Notes: generated by a model from the sequence alone, not told the origin. Shown: positions 25,791 to 36,230, counted from the first letter of the stretch. The stretch is 64,000 nt of DNA from Acidobacteriaceae bacterium KBS 83 (GCA_000381585.1 KB906733.1:635378-699377); one strand, 5' to 3'. A program made the numbers and translations.

Positions 25791-28700
25791 TTAGTTGGCG
25801 CTACCGACCAGGACCTGGATCGGCAGGGTGTGGACGAGGGTGGTGTTGGTGGTTGTCGTTGCGGTGACGAGCACAGTATAAGTGCCCGAGGTGACTGGTG
25901 TGCTGCCTGCGTTTGGAGTTCCGCCACCGCCGGTGAGGGTGTTGTAGTAATCCTGGTTGGGGCCTGATGCGACAGATGCGCCGCAGCCGGTCATCCCAAA
26001 GCTGACGATGATCATTGCGCATGCTCCCAGCAGTGATTGCCACTTGCGACGGCGTGCGGGCAATCCGAGCAGGAAGATGCAGGCGAGTGTGGTTCCGCCG
26101 GTAGCGATCCACCAGCGGTCGGCCGGCTGCGCGGGAACAACATTGAACGAGGTGGGGACGACGTGGGATGTGTCAGGGCCGACGACCAGCGTTTTGGTCG
26201 TGTAGCCGGCTGTCCCGATTGTGGCATTCACGGTTGTGGTTGTCAGCGTTCCGAAGCCGCAGGTCAGGCCAGTCGGAATAGTTTTGCGGACACCGGCGAG
26301 GCTGTAGCCGATGACACTGCAGGTGAGTTTGATGGGGGTTGTGCTGTAAGCACTGTTGAAGTTATAGAGCGAGGTGAGACGCAGGTTATAGATGGCCTGC
26401 GCCGTCGCACCGACAAGTGGGGCTGACTGATTGACCGTGGTGTCCGACTGCAAGGAGAAGTCTGCGTTGGTGCGGTCGTCGCTGATGTTGATCGTTTGGA
26501 ACGAGCTCGATGCTCCATCCTGCGCGATGAATGTTGCGAGGAAGTAATAGCCGCTATAGATAACGTCGATCTGCACCTTCCCGGAGGGCAGCGCGAGATA
26601 GCCGTTCTGTCGCGGGAGGGTGAAGGTTGTGTTGCCGCTGCTATCGACCGTGAGGCTATCGGTCAATAGAATTCCATCCGCGTAGATACTCACCAATGGT
26701 GTACTGCATAGGGGGAATCCAAAAAAGGTTCCGCAGCCGCTGGGATCTGAATTGGGCGAGGCTACGTGGATGTTGAGCGTCAGCGAATCGCTGGCGGGAT
26801 ACGGGCCGGGGCTCGTGATCCCGTTGGTATCGGAGATTGTGAAGGTTGTGGTGGTTGTCCCGTTGAAGAAAGGATCCGTAGTGTCCACATTAACTGTGCC
26901 ACTCGATCCAGTGTAGTTCGAGCCGGTCGCCGGATTGTAAGTCCCTGTCAAGCTGCCGGATGCCAAGTTCTGCTTGCTGATGCTCGCGCTCGCTGTGGCG
27001 ATGGCGTTGCCGTTCGGATCGAAGCCCTGCACCAGGGTTACAGTCTGCGAAGGATTGGTGTTGAAGGTGACAGTGCCGGTTGGCGCGGTGCCGTTGTTCG
27101 GAAATGTGGCAGATTGCACAACCGCCGTCATATAGATGAAGCCCGAGTTGGCGCTCGCGTTAGAGGGTTTCAGGGTTGTCGTGGTCGAGGCCTTGGTGAT
27201 GTTCGCCAGGTAAGTTCCGGTGGAGCATGAGGTAAAGCTGGCATCACCCGGGTAGGTAAGCTTGATGGAGTGGGAACCCTGCGCCAGCAGGTTCGAACTG
27301 AAGGTTGCAGCGCCTTCCGAGTTGATGGGCAGTGTCGTGATCTGCGTGGCGCCATCGGTGACGTTGATGGAGCCAGAGGGAATGGCGACGTTGTTTGTGC
27401 TTGCCGAGGAATACGGTTCAACCGTAATGCTGACCGGCGTGCCGTAGGGGATGTTGGTGGACGAACCGGTATTGATGTTGTGCCCGTAGACCACCATCTG
27501 GCAACCTTCCGGCTTCACCATGATGGGGTAAGAACTGGATGTGACGCTGGCAGCGTACGTCGTATTTCCAGCGTAGCGGGCGTAGATGTTGTAAGAGCCG
27601 CCAGGAAGCAGGTTCCAGCTGTCGCTCGCCGTGCCTCCGCTCAAGGTCAGGGATTCGACTGCCTGCTCGCCCTGCAGCGGGCTGGAAGTAAAGATGGCAA
27701 CGTCGCCGGTGGCTGCGCTAGGGCTTGCTGCGACGGTGAATTTAAGCCACGTGCTGTGCGTGGTGCAGTGCGGGAAGGTGACGCCGTTAATCGTGCAAGC
27801 GGGCAGCGGCTGGTTGGTCGTAGCATCGACTACATTCAGGGTTACTGTGCTGGCTGTTGTGCCCGAAGGGGCATAGTTGGTGACGAAGTTACTGATACTG
27901 AAGCTCCCAAGACCGGAAGCTGCATCGTAACCAGTCCCCGCAGCATAGCCCGTCATCACATAATTGTTGTTGGTGCCATTTTTTGCGCAATTGGGAGTGC
28001 CGTTGATGCATTGCAGCTTATTGTTACCGATTGTGACGTCATGGACGGGGATTGTTGAGCCGAGTAACGAGTAGAGCGATGGGTTCACGTTGCCAAGCCC
28101 GAAACGTGAAATCCCGTTCTTGTTATTGACGGTGAGTGCGACAGCTCCGGCGAAGACCGCGCTCGACGCTTCGGTTCCACCTGAGTAAGTGAATACCGTC
28201 CCGGTGCTCTGGCAGTCTGAGGCCTGCATGCAGAAGAGGTAGGCGGCGCTGGCATAGCCCTCCGTATTGTTCGCGCCGCTTCCTGCGAAAAACGATACGT
28301 CCGGGATGATACGGCTGGTGCTGCTGATGGCGCGGGCCTTGGTGTTGTTGAACTGATAGGAGGGAATCGGTTGGGGCCCGGCTGTTGTGTCATCGGTGTA
28401 GACGCCTGCGGTGCTGATGCCTCCTCCTCCCGCTAACTCAACCGAGGGTCCAGGACTGAAATTTGTGTAGTTGGGAAAGCTGTCATTCCACACTTGCTCC
28501 GGAATGTACTGCACAATCGATTTGTAAGGCGGGGTACCTGAGTTGCCGGTCGACCAATAATTATTCTTGGGTGTCACGGTGCCGTAGTAGAAGTCGGTTC
28601 CGCCGACGGCGGTCAGGTATGGAGAGGTGGCGTAGCCGTTGACGGCATAGCCCGAAGTCGCATTGCCGGTTGTGCCCGGTACTTCGCATGCCGCTGATCC

Positions 28701-29891
28701 GGTGTTGCCGGCGGCTGCGACGACGGTCATGCCTTGCGCTGCCGCCTGCTCTACCGACTGGTTGATCAGTGCCATTCCCCCGGAGCCGATCGCGGTTTCA
28801 CAGGATTGGAAGCCATTCAGGAGAACCTGTACCTGGTTATCAGCGATGGCGCGGATCAGCGCGAAGTCCATGCCTGTGTCATAGTCGGTGTCTGCCGAGG
28901 TGTAATAGTAGATGGTCGCTTTGGGAGCAACCGCGCCGACAAGTTCGATCTGCTTATAGGCGATATAGGCGTCACCATTCACACCGGGATCGTTGCCGTC
29001 CACGATGACCACCGGGGGATTGGTGCCGAGACCGAAGATGGTGCGGTAGTTGTTGATGTAGGAGATGTTGATGTCGGAGTCTCCGATGATGCCGACAATG
29101 ACATTCGTCCCGCCCGCCCCCTGCGCCGTGACCGCGGGGATGCCGTACTCGACCGCCAGGTCAGCCGGCGAAACTCCGTAGATAGTGTTGGCGGAGTTTG
29201 GGGTGTAGAGCGGTTTGATCGTGTGCGTCGCGCTGTCCAGTGTTGCCTGGGCGCCCGCACCGGAGCTACGTGCAACCTTGAAGTTATTGAGTGCGGCAAA
29301 GCCGGAGACAACGCTGCGCAGCGCCGACGGGATTTTCGGATTGGAGTTGTTCGCGTAGAAGGTCTTGCCGCCCACTGAGTAGGCGTGAATTTCGGTCTGG
29401 AACGTGGATCTGATCTGTGCCGTTGAGGCGCCCATTTCGATGGCCATGTGACCGCCATAGACGCGGCCAACGCTCATGCCTTGCGCCGACAAATAGCTGG
29501 TGACCGTCTGCAGGTCAGAGTCGGCGACTCCGAAGCGCTTGCCGAACTCATCCGGGGTGAGCCATTTGTGATAGTTCGGAGAGTGTGGATCCTGCTGCGA
29601 AGCGAGCAGCGTCTGCAGCGCCGATTCCTGCTCTTTGGAGCGCTTCAGAACCAGCAGCATGCGTCCGCTCATGTTTGCCGGCGCTGGTCCGCGGTCAAAC
29701 TGCGGACGCGCCCAGGGGTGCACGGCGCCCGAAAGGGAAACGAGCGGCGAGGTCTCTATCTGGCTGGTGATGCGCGGTGTCGCCTGCGCATGTGCGGTGG
29801 CAGTACTGCCGGGACTGAGAAGCCCTGTGCCAACCAAGGGAAGTACAGCGAGCGCCTGGGCGAAGCGAGATAATTTCCGAACCATAGCCAT
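25791..29891 (-). CDS. S53 (sedolisin) homologue with Ig-like repeats, catalytic residues substituted
   Basis: A 1366-residue exported protein. It has a signal peptide (to about AHAQA), a pro-kumamolisin domain (about 45-200; HYHKWLTPDE-like NYHKWLTPDEFGKRFG), an S53 domain (about 230-650), then Ig-like repeats, a membrane helix (ATGGTTLACIFLLGLPARRRK) and a short tail with GCG. Where active S53 enzymes have E-x3-D before GAVAP there are Ile and Gln; the oxyanion Asp of the SxGD motif is Asn (AAAGNTGS); and GTS is GTE (SGGTEASSAVFAG). The calcium-site motifs DVTIGNN and GYDAASGLGS remain. It is probably a non-catalytic surface protein. Start choice is open between 29885 and 29903. Confidence 0.85.
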   Translation of the reverse strand: MAMVRKLSRFAQALAVLPLVGTGLLSPGSTATAHAQATPRITSQIETSPLVSLSGAVHPWARPQFDRGPAPANMSGRMLLVLKRSKEQESALQTLLASQQDPHSPNYHKWLTPDEFGKRFGVADSDLQTVTSYLSAQGMSVGRVYGGHMAIEMGASTAQIRSTFQTEIHAYSVGGKTFYANNSNPKIPSALRSVVSGFAALNNFKVARSSGAGAQATLDSATHTIKPLYTPNSANTIYGVSPADLAVEYGIPAVTAQGAGGTNVIVGIIGDSDINISYINNYRTIFGLGTNPPVVIVDGNDPGVNGDAYIAYKQIELVGAVAPKATIYYYTSADTDYDTGMDFALIRAIADNQVQVLLNGFQSCETAIGSGGMALINQSVEQAAAQGMTVVAAAGNTGSAACEVPGTTGNATSGYAVNGYATSPYLTAVGGTDFYYGTVTPKNNYWSTGNSGTPPYKSIVQYIPEQVWNDSFPNYTNFSPGPSVELAGGGGISTAGVYTDDTTAGPQPIPSYQFNNTKARAISSTSRIIPDVSFFAGSGANNTEGYASAAYLFCMQASDCQSTGTVFTYSGGTEASSAVFAGAVALTVNNKNGISRFGLGNVNPSLYSLLGSTIPVHDVTIGNNKLQCINGTPNCAKNGTNNNYVMTGYAAGTGYDAASGLGSFSISNFVTNYAPSGTTASTVTLNVVDATTNQPLPACTINGVTFPHCTTHSTWLKFTVAASPSAATGDVAIFTSSPLQGEQAVESLTLSGGTASDSWNLLPGGSYNIYARYAGNTTYAASVTSSSYPIMVKPEGCQMVVYGHNINTGSSTNIPYGTPVSITVEPYSSASTNNVAIPSGSINVTDGATQITTLPINSEGAATFSSNLLAQGSHSIKLTYPGDASFTSCSTGTYLANITKASTTTTLKPSNASANSGFIYMTAVVQSATFPNNGTAPTGTVTFNTNPSQTVTLVQGFDPNGNAIATASASISKQNLASGSLTGTYNPATGSNYTGSSGTVNVDTTDPFFNGTTTTTFTISDTNGITSPGPYPASDSLTLNIHVASPNSDPSGCGTFFGFPLCSTPLVSIYADGILLTDSLTVDSSGNTTFTLPRQNGYLALPSGKVQIDVIYSGYYFLATFIAQDGASSSFQTINISDDRTNADFSLQSDTTVNQSAPLVGATAQAIYNLRLTSLYNFNSAYSTTPIKLTCSVIGYSLAGVRKTIPTGLTCGFGTLTTTTVNATIGTAGYTTKTLVVGPDTSHVVPTSFNVVPAQPADRWWIATGGTTLACIFLLGLPARRRKWQSLLGACAMIIVSFGMTGCGASVASGPNQDYYNTLTGGGGTPNAGSTPVTSGTYTVLVTATTTTNTTLVHTLPIQVLVGSAN

Positions 29892-30149
29892 CCTGCCATC
29901 CATCTCCACCGCGAGCCTTTTTGCAGCTGCCGGTGGTCGGGAGAAAAAGTTGAGGCTCGCACGCATGGTCCGTCACCTGTGTGTGAGCCCGTCGCGAGTC
30001 CATGAGCGGGTAAGAATGCAGCTCGCAGTTGGGACATTATGGCAAGGTTGTCGGCAAGTGCTCGTGCCACGAAAGTGCAACCTCGGCGCACGAAGATGGT
30101 GCGAGAGGGGAAACGCATGACGAAAGTGGCAGAGGATTCTTCAAAACGA

Positions 30150-30183
30150 GACAGAAAAGGAAAAGGCCGTCCAAAGACGGCCT
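30150..30183 (-). terminator. intrinsic terminator of the RND efflux operon
   Basis: AGGCCGTC and GACGGCCT (30164-30171, 30176-30183) form an 8-base stem with a four-base loop. On the minus strand TTTTCCTTTTC follows. It stands 60 bases after the outer-membrane factor gene. Confidence 0.8.
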
Positions 30184-30243
30184 GAATCAGGTAACCGCGC
30201 GCAGTTAGGTAACTGCTAACGTATCGTTTCTCACAGGGCTACG

Positions 30244-31716
30244 TTACTGCTGCCAACCGCCACCGAGAGCGTTGTAGAGCTGCACCAGCGAGAGCATCTC
30301 CTCCTCGCGAGCAGAAGCCAGAGAGAGCTCGCCCTGGAAGAGAGCGGCCTGGTTCGTGAGCACTTCAAGATAGCCGGAGTAGCCACCCGTGTAGCGCATG
30401 TTGGAGAGATTCACAGCCTCGCGCGATGCGACGACGAAGTGCTCCTGTTGCTCGCGGAATTCGCGGAATTTCTGGTACGCGACAAGAGCATTTGAAACGT
30501 CCTGGAATGCCTGAGCGATGGTCTTTTTATAAGCGAGGACTGCCTCGCGCTCCTGTGCCTCTGTGAGATGGACATTGCCACGAATGCGGCCGGCATTGAA
30601 GAGTGGTTGCGTAACCGCCGCCCCATAACTGTAAGCGAAGGTGGAGTCCTGAAAGAGGGTGTTCAGCGCATTGCTCGCCGTGCCAACTTGGCCGGTAAGA
30701 GAGATGGAAGGGAAATACTGCGCCTTCGCAACTCCGATCTGCGCGTTTGCGGAGATGAGCAGCTCTTCCGCCTGGCGGATGTCCGGACGCCGCTCGATGA
30801 GTGCGGAGGGAAGCCCGGCGGGTACAACCGGCATCCGCGGTTGCTGGTCGATGGGCAAACCGCGGGCGATCTCACCGGGATTCTGACCGAGCAATGTCTG
30901 AAGTGCGTTCTCCTCCTGCGTGATTTGCCGCTCGGTGTCCGGGATAGTAGCGGCGGCCGCGTTGACCAGTTCTTCGGCCTGACGCACGTCGAGCAGACTG
31001 ACGTTGCCGCCTGCCTCGAGAGTCTGAGTGAGCTTCAGCGACTCTTGCCGGGAGGCGAGTGTGCGCCTGGAGATTTCCAGCTCTAGATCAAGCGTGCGCA
31101 GGTGAAAGTAGCCTGTTGCGACATCCAGGATGAGGGTATCCATGACCCCTCGCTGCGCCCACTGACTTGCGAGCAACTGCGCGCGCGCAGCCTTCGTGGC
31201 GTTGCGATATTGCCCCCAGAAGTCGAGGTTCCAGGAGGACGCGAGGCCGAGCTGGCCGAGGTGCGTGACGAACGAACCAAGTCCGCCGAACTGCGCTGAG
31301 GGATATCGCTGCGCGGTGTAGCCGCCGACTCCGTTGATCTCCGGAAATTGCTGCGAGCGAGTAATGGCGAGCTGTGCCTGTGACTCCAGGATACGTTCCG
31401 CAGCGATGCGGACATCGTAGTTCTGCTTGAGCGCCAGGCGGATCAGGTCCTGCAATTGCGGATCGCCAAAGACCTCCCACCACTTCTCGTCACCAATCGA
31501 GAGCGCTGTAGAAGCGGGGCTGTTCGGTGGACCGGGCAGCGCCGCGCCGCTCATATCGTGCGGTTGCTGGCTGGTTTGCGTGTTGCCATTGGCCTCGGCA
31601 CCGCGATACACCGTGGGCGTATCGACGGTGGGGCGCTTGTATTTTGGCCCGACCGTGCAGCCGGACAGGATTAGTGTTGCCGCGCCAAGAGCTGCGGCGA
31701 TGCTCTGCTTTCTCAT
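30244..31716 (-). CDS. RND efflux outer-membrane lipoprotein (NodT/OprM type)
   Basis: A 490-residue TolC-like channel. It starts MRKQSIAAALGAATLILSGC, with the lipobox Cys at residue 20, followed by TVGPKYKRP, typical of the NodT family. Two OEP repeats with long coiled-coil helices follow, with ERRPDIRQAEELLISANAQIGVAKAQYFPSISL in the middle. It closes the tripartite pump across the outer membrane. Its start overlaps the RND gene stop by four bases (ATGA), so translation is coupled. It is the last gene of the operon. Confidence 0.95.
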   Translation of the reverse strand: MRKQSIAAALGAATLILSGCTVGPKYKRPTVDTPTVYRGAEANGNTQTSQQPHDMSGAALPGPPNSPASTALSIGDEKWWEVFGDPQLQDLIRLALKQNYDVRIAAERILESQAQLAITRSQQFPEINGVGGYTAQRYPSAQFGGLGSFVTHLGQLGLASSWNLDFWGQYRNATKAARAQLLASQWAQRGVMDTLILDVATGYFHLRTLDLELEISRRTLASRQESLKLTQTLEAGGNVSLLDVRQAEELVNAAAATIPDTERQITQEENALQTLLGQNPGEIARGLPIDQQPRMPVVPAGLPSALIERRPDIRQAEELLISANAQIGVAKAQYFPSISLTGQVGTASNALNTLFQDSTFAYSYGAAVTQPLFNAGRIRGNVHLTEAQEREAVLAYKKTIAQAFQDVSNALVAYQKFREFREQQEHFVVASREAVNLSNMRYTGGYSGYLEVLTNQAALFQGELSLASAREEEMLSLVQLYNALGGGWQQ

Positions 31717-34700
31717 CGTCCATCTCCAGAAATTACCGGCTCGCGTGTCTCCTTGCGCACCCTGCTCGTGGCGAAGCGGTGAGACAGGCGCTCGACGACC
31801 GCAAACGTAACCGGAACAATAAAGATTGCGATGAGCGTGGAGGCCAGCATGCCGCCGATCACCACTGTTCCGAGCACCCGGCGGGAGATGCCGCCAGCGC
31901 CACTCGCAATCCAGAGCGGGATGCAGCCAAGGATGAAGGCGAAGGCCGTCATCAGAATGGGGCGCAACCGCAATTGAGCACCGGCAAGTGCCGCATCGTA
32001 GATGGTCTTGCCAGCCATGTATTCCTCGCGCGCGAATTCGACGATGAGGATGGCGTTCTTGGCAGCCAGGCCGATGAGCATGACCAGACCAATCTGTGCG
32101 TAGACGTTGTTCTCAAGTCCACGCATGGACAGCGCGAGAAAGCCGCCGAAGACAGCGATGGGAGTACTCAGCAGCACGCTGAATGGCAGTGACCAGCTCT
32201 CGTACTGCGCAGCCAGAATCAGGAAGACAAAGAGCAGGGAGACGGCAAAGATGGTGGAGGACGACACACCCTGGGCAGCTTTCTGCTCCTGGAAGGTCAT
32301 GCCCTGGTAGTCGAGGGCCATCTCCTTTGGCATGGTCTCTCGAAACACCTGTTCAAAAGCTTCTGTAGCCTGGGCCGAGCTGTAGCCGGGGTTAGCGGTT
32401 CCGATCAACTGCGCCGCCTCGTACTCGTTGTAGCGCATGGTGAATTCGGGTCCGGTAATACGCTTCACTGATGTGAGAGCAGAAAGCGGAATGGAGTTAC
32501 CGGCGGAGTTCTGCACGTAGAACTGCCCGATGTTATCGATGTTCGTACGGTACGAGCCTTCCGCTTCGATATAGGTCTGCCATTGCCGGCCGAAGCGGTT
32601 GAAATAGTTCACAAGGTTGCCACCCATGAAGGTCTGCAGAGTTGTGTAGACGTCGGCCAGGTTGACGCCTTCCTGGACTGCCTTGGCGCGGTCGACGTCC
32701 ACATAGATCTGAGGAACATTAGGCACATAGGTCGTGATGACGTTTGCGATCTCTGGCCGCTTATGCAACGCCCCAATGAATTTCGTGACGTTGTCGGTGA
32801 GATTCTGCTGAGGTCCGCCGGAGCGATCTTCAAGCACGGCAGAGACGCCGCCTGATGTACCGACACCCGGAATAGCGGGTGGTGGGAAGGAAAACGCAAT
32901 GCCTTCCCGGATGCCTCCGAGTCCCTGCGCGATGTGTTGCTGAATCGCCGTGTACTGCTCGTCCTTGCTCTTTCGCTCATCCCACGGTTTGAGGGTGACG
33001 AAATAGAAAGCGGTATAGGTGCTTTGGGTGAAGCTCAGCAGGCTGAACCCGTTGACACTCACGATGCTCTTCACGCCAGCAGTCTTGCCAATGATGTCCT
33101 CGACCCGTTTGGAGGCTTCGGTGGTGCGTTGCAGGGATGCCCCATTGGGCAGGACCATTCCGACGTAGAGATATCCCTGATCCTCATCGGGCAAGAATGA
33201 GTTCGGGATACCGCGAGCGATCCACACCGCCGCGGCCGAGACGATCACGAGGAAGACCAGCGCAAAGCCGGACTTGCGAATGAGGAGACCGGAGGTGCGG
33301 ACATAGGTGTCCCGGGTGCGACCAAAGGCGCGGTTGAACCAGGAAAAGAAATAACCCAGTGGGCCGCGGGCGGGTTTTTTCGGCTTCAGCAGCAGAGCGC
33401 ATAAGGCGGGGCTGAGCGTCAGCGCGTTGAAAGCAGAAAACAATACCGAGATAGCGATGGTAATGGCGAACTGCTGATAAAGCCGCCCTGTGATGCCGGG
33501 CACAGCCGCAGTAGGGATGAAGACGGCCGCCAGGATGAGTGCGATGGCAACGACCGGGCTGGCGACCTGTTCCATTGCAGCAATGGAAGCTTCCTTGGGC
33601 GACATGCCCTCTTCAATGTGGTGCTCGACTGCCTCCACCACCACGATGGCGTCATCGACGACAAGACCGATGGCCAGAACCAGTCCGAGCAGGGAGAGGG
33701 TGTTGATGGAGAAGCCGAGCGCGGGGAAGATGACGAAGGTGCCGATGAGGGAGACCGGTACGGCGAGCAACGGGATGAGTGTCGCGCGCCAGCCTTGCAG
33801 GAATACGTAGACGACCAGGATCACGAGTCCAAGCGCAATTCCCAGCGTGAACACGATCTCATGTATGCCTTGCGTTACGGCCTTCGTCGTATCCAGAGGG
33901 ACAGCGGATTCCATATCCACTGGATATCTTTTCTGGAGTTCGGCAATCTTCTTATAGACGGCGGCAGCAGTTGCAACAGCGTTGGAGCCTGGCAACTGGA
34001 AGATGGCCATGCCGGCTGCGATCTGCCCGTTATAACGCACGTTGACGTTGTAGGTCTGGGAACCGAGCTCGATACGCGCGACATCCTTCAGGCGCAGTAC
34101 GGAACCGTCCGGATTAGCGCGGATGACGATGTCGCCGAACTGTTCGGGAGTCACCAAGCGCCCCTGAGACCGAACGGTGTAGGTGAATTCCTGGCCGCCG
34201 GGAACTGGTTCGCCGCCGATCTGTCCTGCGGGGTTCACATTGTTCTGCACCTGCATCGCGCTGACGATCTGCGGAACAGTGACGCCGAGTTTGGCCAGCT
34301 TGCTCGGATCCACCCAGACGCGCATCGCGTACTGACCGCCGAAAACCTGAACGCGCGCAACGCCAGGCACGCGCGTCAGCTCATCGGCCATGTTGATGTA
34401 GCCATAGTTGACGAGGAAGTTGGTGTCGTACGTGCCCTTGGGCGAGTAAAGCATGACGAACATCAACGGCGAGGCCAGCGATTTGATCACCGTGACGCCG
34501 GAGGTATTGACCAGCGCGGGAAGCTGCGGTGTGGCCTGGCTGACGCGGAGCTGGGTGAGTACCTGGTCGATGTCGGGATTGGTGGCAATGTCAAAGTCGA
34601 CCGTCAACGCCATTGCACCGTTGTTCGCGTTCGTGGAGTACATGTAGTTCATGTGGTCCACGCCGGTCACTTGCTGTTCGATAGGCGTTGCAACAGACTG

Positions 34701-34874
34701 TTCGAGAGTCTTGGCGTCCGCGCCGGGATAGGTGGCCTGCACCAATACTTCCGGGGGCACGATGTTGGGGAACTGCGAGGTCGGCAAGCTGAGCATCGCC
34801 ACTACGCCGACGATGACCATGATGATCGATATCACCATGGCCACGATGGGCCGGTTGATAAAGAACTTTGACAT
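31713..34874 (-). CDS. hydrophobe/amphiphile efflux RND transporter (AcrB/MexB type)
   Basis: A 1053-residue inner-membrane pump of the HAE-1 family. It begins MSKFFINRPIVAMVISIIMV, has 12 helices, and carries the proton-relay pair in GLVLAIGLVVDDAIVVVEAVEH (helix 4) and the Lys in MLIGLAAKNAILIVEFA (helix 10). The porter loops include FPNIVPPEVLVQATYPGA. It takes drugs, bile-like compounds or solvents from the periplasm in exchange for protons. All parts are intact. It sits between its adaptor (three bases upstream) and its outer-membrane channel. Confidence 0.97.
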   Translation of the reverse strand: MSKFFINRPIVAMVISIIMVIVGVVAMLSLPTSQFPNIVPPEVLVQATYPGADAKTLEQSVATPIEQQVTGVDHMNYMYSTNANNGAMALTVDFDIATNPDIDQVLTQLRVSQATPQLPALVNTSGVTVIKSLASPLMFVMLYSPKGTYDTNFLVNYGYINMADELTRVPGVARVQVFGGQYAMRVWVDPSKLAKLGVTVPQIVSAMQVQNNVNPAGQIGGEPVPGGQEFTYTVRSQGRLVTPEQFGDIVIRANPDGSVLRLKDVARIELGSQTYNVNVRYNGQIAAGMAIFQLPGSNAVATAAAVYKKIAELQKRYPVDMESAVPLDTTKAVTQGIHEIVFTLGIALGLVILVVYVFLQGWRATLIPLLAVPVSLIGTFVIFPALGFSINTLSLLGLVLAIGLVVDDAIVVVEAVEHHIEEGMSPKEASIAAMEQVASPVVAIALILAAVFIPTAAVPGITGRLYQQFAITIAISVLFSAFNALTLSPALCALLLKPKKPARGPLGYFFSWFNRAFGRTRDTYVRTSGLLIRKSGFALVFLVIVSAAAVWIARGIPNSFLPDEDQGYLYVGMVLPNGASLQRTTEASKRVEDIIGKTAGVKSIVSVNGFSLLSFTQSTYTAFYFVTLKPWDERKSKDEQYTAIQQHIAQGLGGIREGIAFSFPPPAIPGVGTSGGVSAVLEDRSGGPQQNLTDNVTKFIGALHKRPEIANVITTYVPNVPQIYVDVDRAKAVQEGVNLADVYTTLQTFMGGNLVNYFNRFGRQWQTYIEAEGSYRTNIDNIGQFYVQNSAGNSIPLSALTSVKRITGPEFTMRYNEYEAAQLIGTANPGYSSAQATEAFEQVFRETMPKEMALDYQGMTFQEQKAAQGVSSSTIFAVSLLFVFLILAAQYESWSLPFSVLLSTPIAVFGGFLALSMRGLENNVYAQIGLVMLIGLAAKNAILIVEFAREEYMAGKTIYDAALAGAQLRLRPILMTAFAFILGCIPLWIASGAGGISRRVLGTVVIGGMLASTLIAIFIVPVTFAVVERLSHRFATSRVRKETREPVISGDGR

Positions 34875-34877
34875 GGT

Positions 34878-36197
34878 CTATTTGCCCTCGCTGCCTGCGC
34901 TCGGTTTGCTGCCGTCGTCCTTGCCTGCGTTTCCGCCGCCGCCCGGCCCAGCACCGCTCTGGTCGGGATTCGTTCCGGCATTGGTCTGTTCAGGAGTGGC
35001 CGGGTGAGGATGGACGGGGATGCCGTCAACGAGCTTGCCATTTCCTTCGATAACCACCTGCTCGCCTGGCTTGAGGCCGCTGGTGATGATCCAGTCCGTG
35101 CCGATCTGTGGTCCTACCTGCACCGGCTGAATGTGCACCTTGTTGTCGGCGCTTACCACGGCCACCTGGTAGGAGCCCTGCAATTGCGTGACAGCACGCT
35201 GTGGCACGATCAGCGCGCCGCGCTGCAACTCAGTCTGCGCGCGCACCTTGCCGTACTGGCCGGGACGCAACAGGCTCTGCGGATTCGGGAAAGCGGCGGC
35301 CACCCGAATTGTGCCGGTCGAGGGGTTCACCTGGCGATCGACGAAGACGATGTAGCCTTTGCTGGGATAAACGTTGCCGTTCGACAACGTGAGTTCAATG
35401 GGCACGCGGCTCGAACTATGCAACAGATCGGCTGCCCCGCCCTGCCGCGCCTTCTCTGAAAGTGCGAGATATTCCTGTTCACTGATGGCGAAATAGACCT
35501 TGATCGGCTGTACCTGCGAGACGGTTGTGAGCACGGTGTCGTTCTTAACCAGGGCACCGACCTGCGTAGTTGCGATGCCGGCGATGCCGTCGAGCAGGGA
35601 CCGGACCTTCGTCCAGCCGAGGTTCAGCTCGGCCGATTCGACCGCGGCCTCCTGCGCCTTGACGCTCGCTTCGTCGGCAGCTTGGGTCTGCAGATCGTTG
35701 TCCAGCTGCGATCGCGCAATTGCGCGCGCCTCAGCGAGGGGGCTATCGCGCTTCACGTTGATCTGGGCCAGCTGCAAATTTGCCTTTGCCTGCGCCAACT
35801 GCCCTTTGGCCTGGTCGAGCGCCGCCTGAAACGGGCGGGGGTCGATCTCGTACAGGATCTGGCCCTTGCTTACCTGGGAGCCCTCTTTGTAGTCCTGGCG
35901 GATCAAATAGCCGGTAACCTGGGGCTGTATCTGCGCGTTGGTGTACCCATCAAGGTTGGCCACCCAGTCGCCAAAGACCGGCACGTCCTTTTGCTCCACA
36001 GTGGTCGTAGTCACATCGGGCGGCGGGTACTGCCCGGGTCCTCCACCCTGGGCGGGCTTGCTGCAGCCAGCCACGAGCGCGAGGCCAGCCAGCAAAAGGA
36101 GGATCGCCGTGGAGAGCATAACCGCGCAGCTTCCAGGAGCCGCTGAATCCTTAGGCGCTGGGGCAGATGCGGGGGTCGTATTTGCTGGAGGAATCAT
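34878..36197 (-). CDS. RND efflux periplasmic adaptor lipoprotein
   Basis: A 439-residue membrane fusion protein. The lead with STAILLLLAGLALVAGCSKP has a lipobox at about residue 45. The lipoyl halves (IQPQVTGYLIRQDYKEGSQVSKGQILYEID and GALVKNDTVLTTVSQ), the alpha hairpin and the beta-barrel (VYPSKGYIVFVDRQVNPSTGTIRV) follow in the usual order. The C-terminal 45 residues are Gly/Pro-rich and disordered. It links the inner-membrane pump and outer channel. It is the first gene of the operon; the ribosome site GGGAAGG precedes the ATG, and the promoter region is shared with a divergent TetR gene. Confidence 0.95.
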   Translation of the reverse strand: MIPPANTTPASAPAPKDSAAPGSCAVMLSTAILLLLAGLALVAGCSKPAQGGGPGQYPPPDVTTTTVEQKDVPVFGDWVANLDGYTNAQIQPQVTGYLIRQDYKEGSQVSKGQILYEIDPRPFQAALDQAKGQLAQAKANLQLAQINVKRDSPLAEARAIARSQLDNDLQTQAADEASVKAQEAAVESAELNLGWTKVRSLLDGIAGIATTQVGALVKNDTVLTTVSQVQPIKVYFAISEQEYLALSEKARQGGAADLLHSSSRVPIELTLSNGNVYPSKGYIVFVDRQVNPSTGTIRVAAAFPNPQSLLRPGQYGKVRAQTELQRGALIVPQRAVTQLQGSYQVAVVSADNKVHIQPVQVGPQIGTDWIITSGLKPGEQVVIEGNGKLVDGIPVHPHPATPEQTNAGTNPDQSGAGPGGGGNAGKDDGSKPSAGSEGK

Positions 36198-36214
36198 GGG
36201 AGCCTTCCCAAAAA

Positions 36215-36230
36215 TGCGTCAATGGACGCA
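36215..36230. promoter_or_regulatory. inverted repeat before the efflux operon
   Basis: TGCGTC-N4-GACGCA, a perfect 6-base inverted pair 17 bases before the adaptor ATG. The place and symmetry suit a repressor operator, possibly for the divergent TetR protein, although its half-sites differ from those of the palindrome at 36371. Confidence 0.4.
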
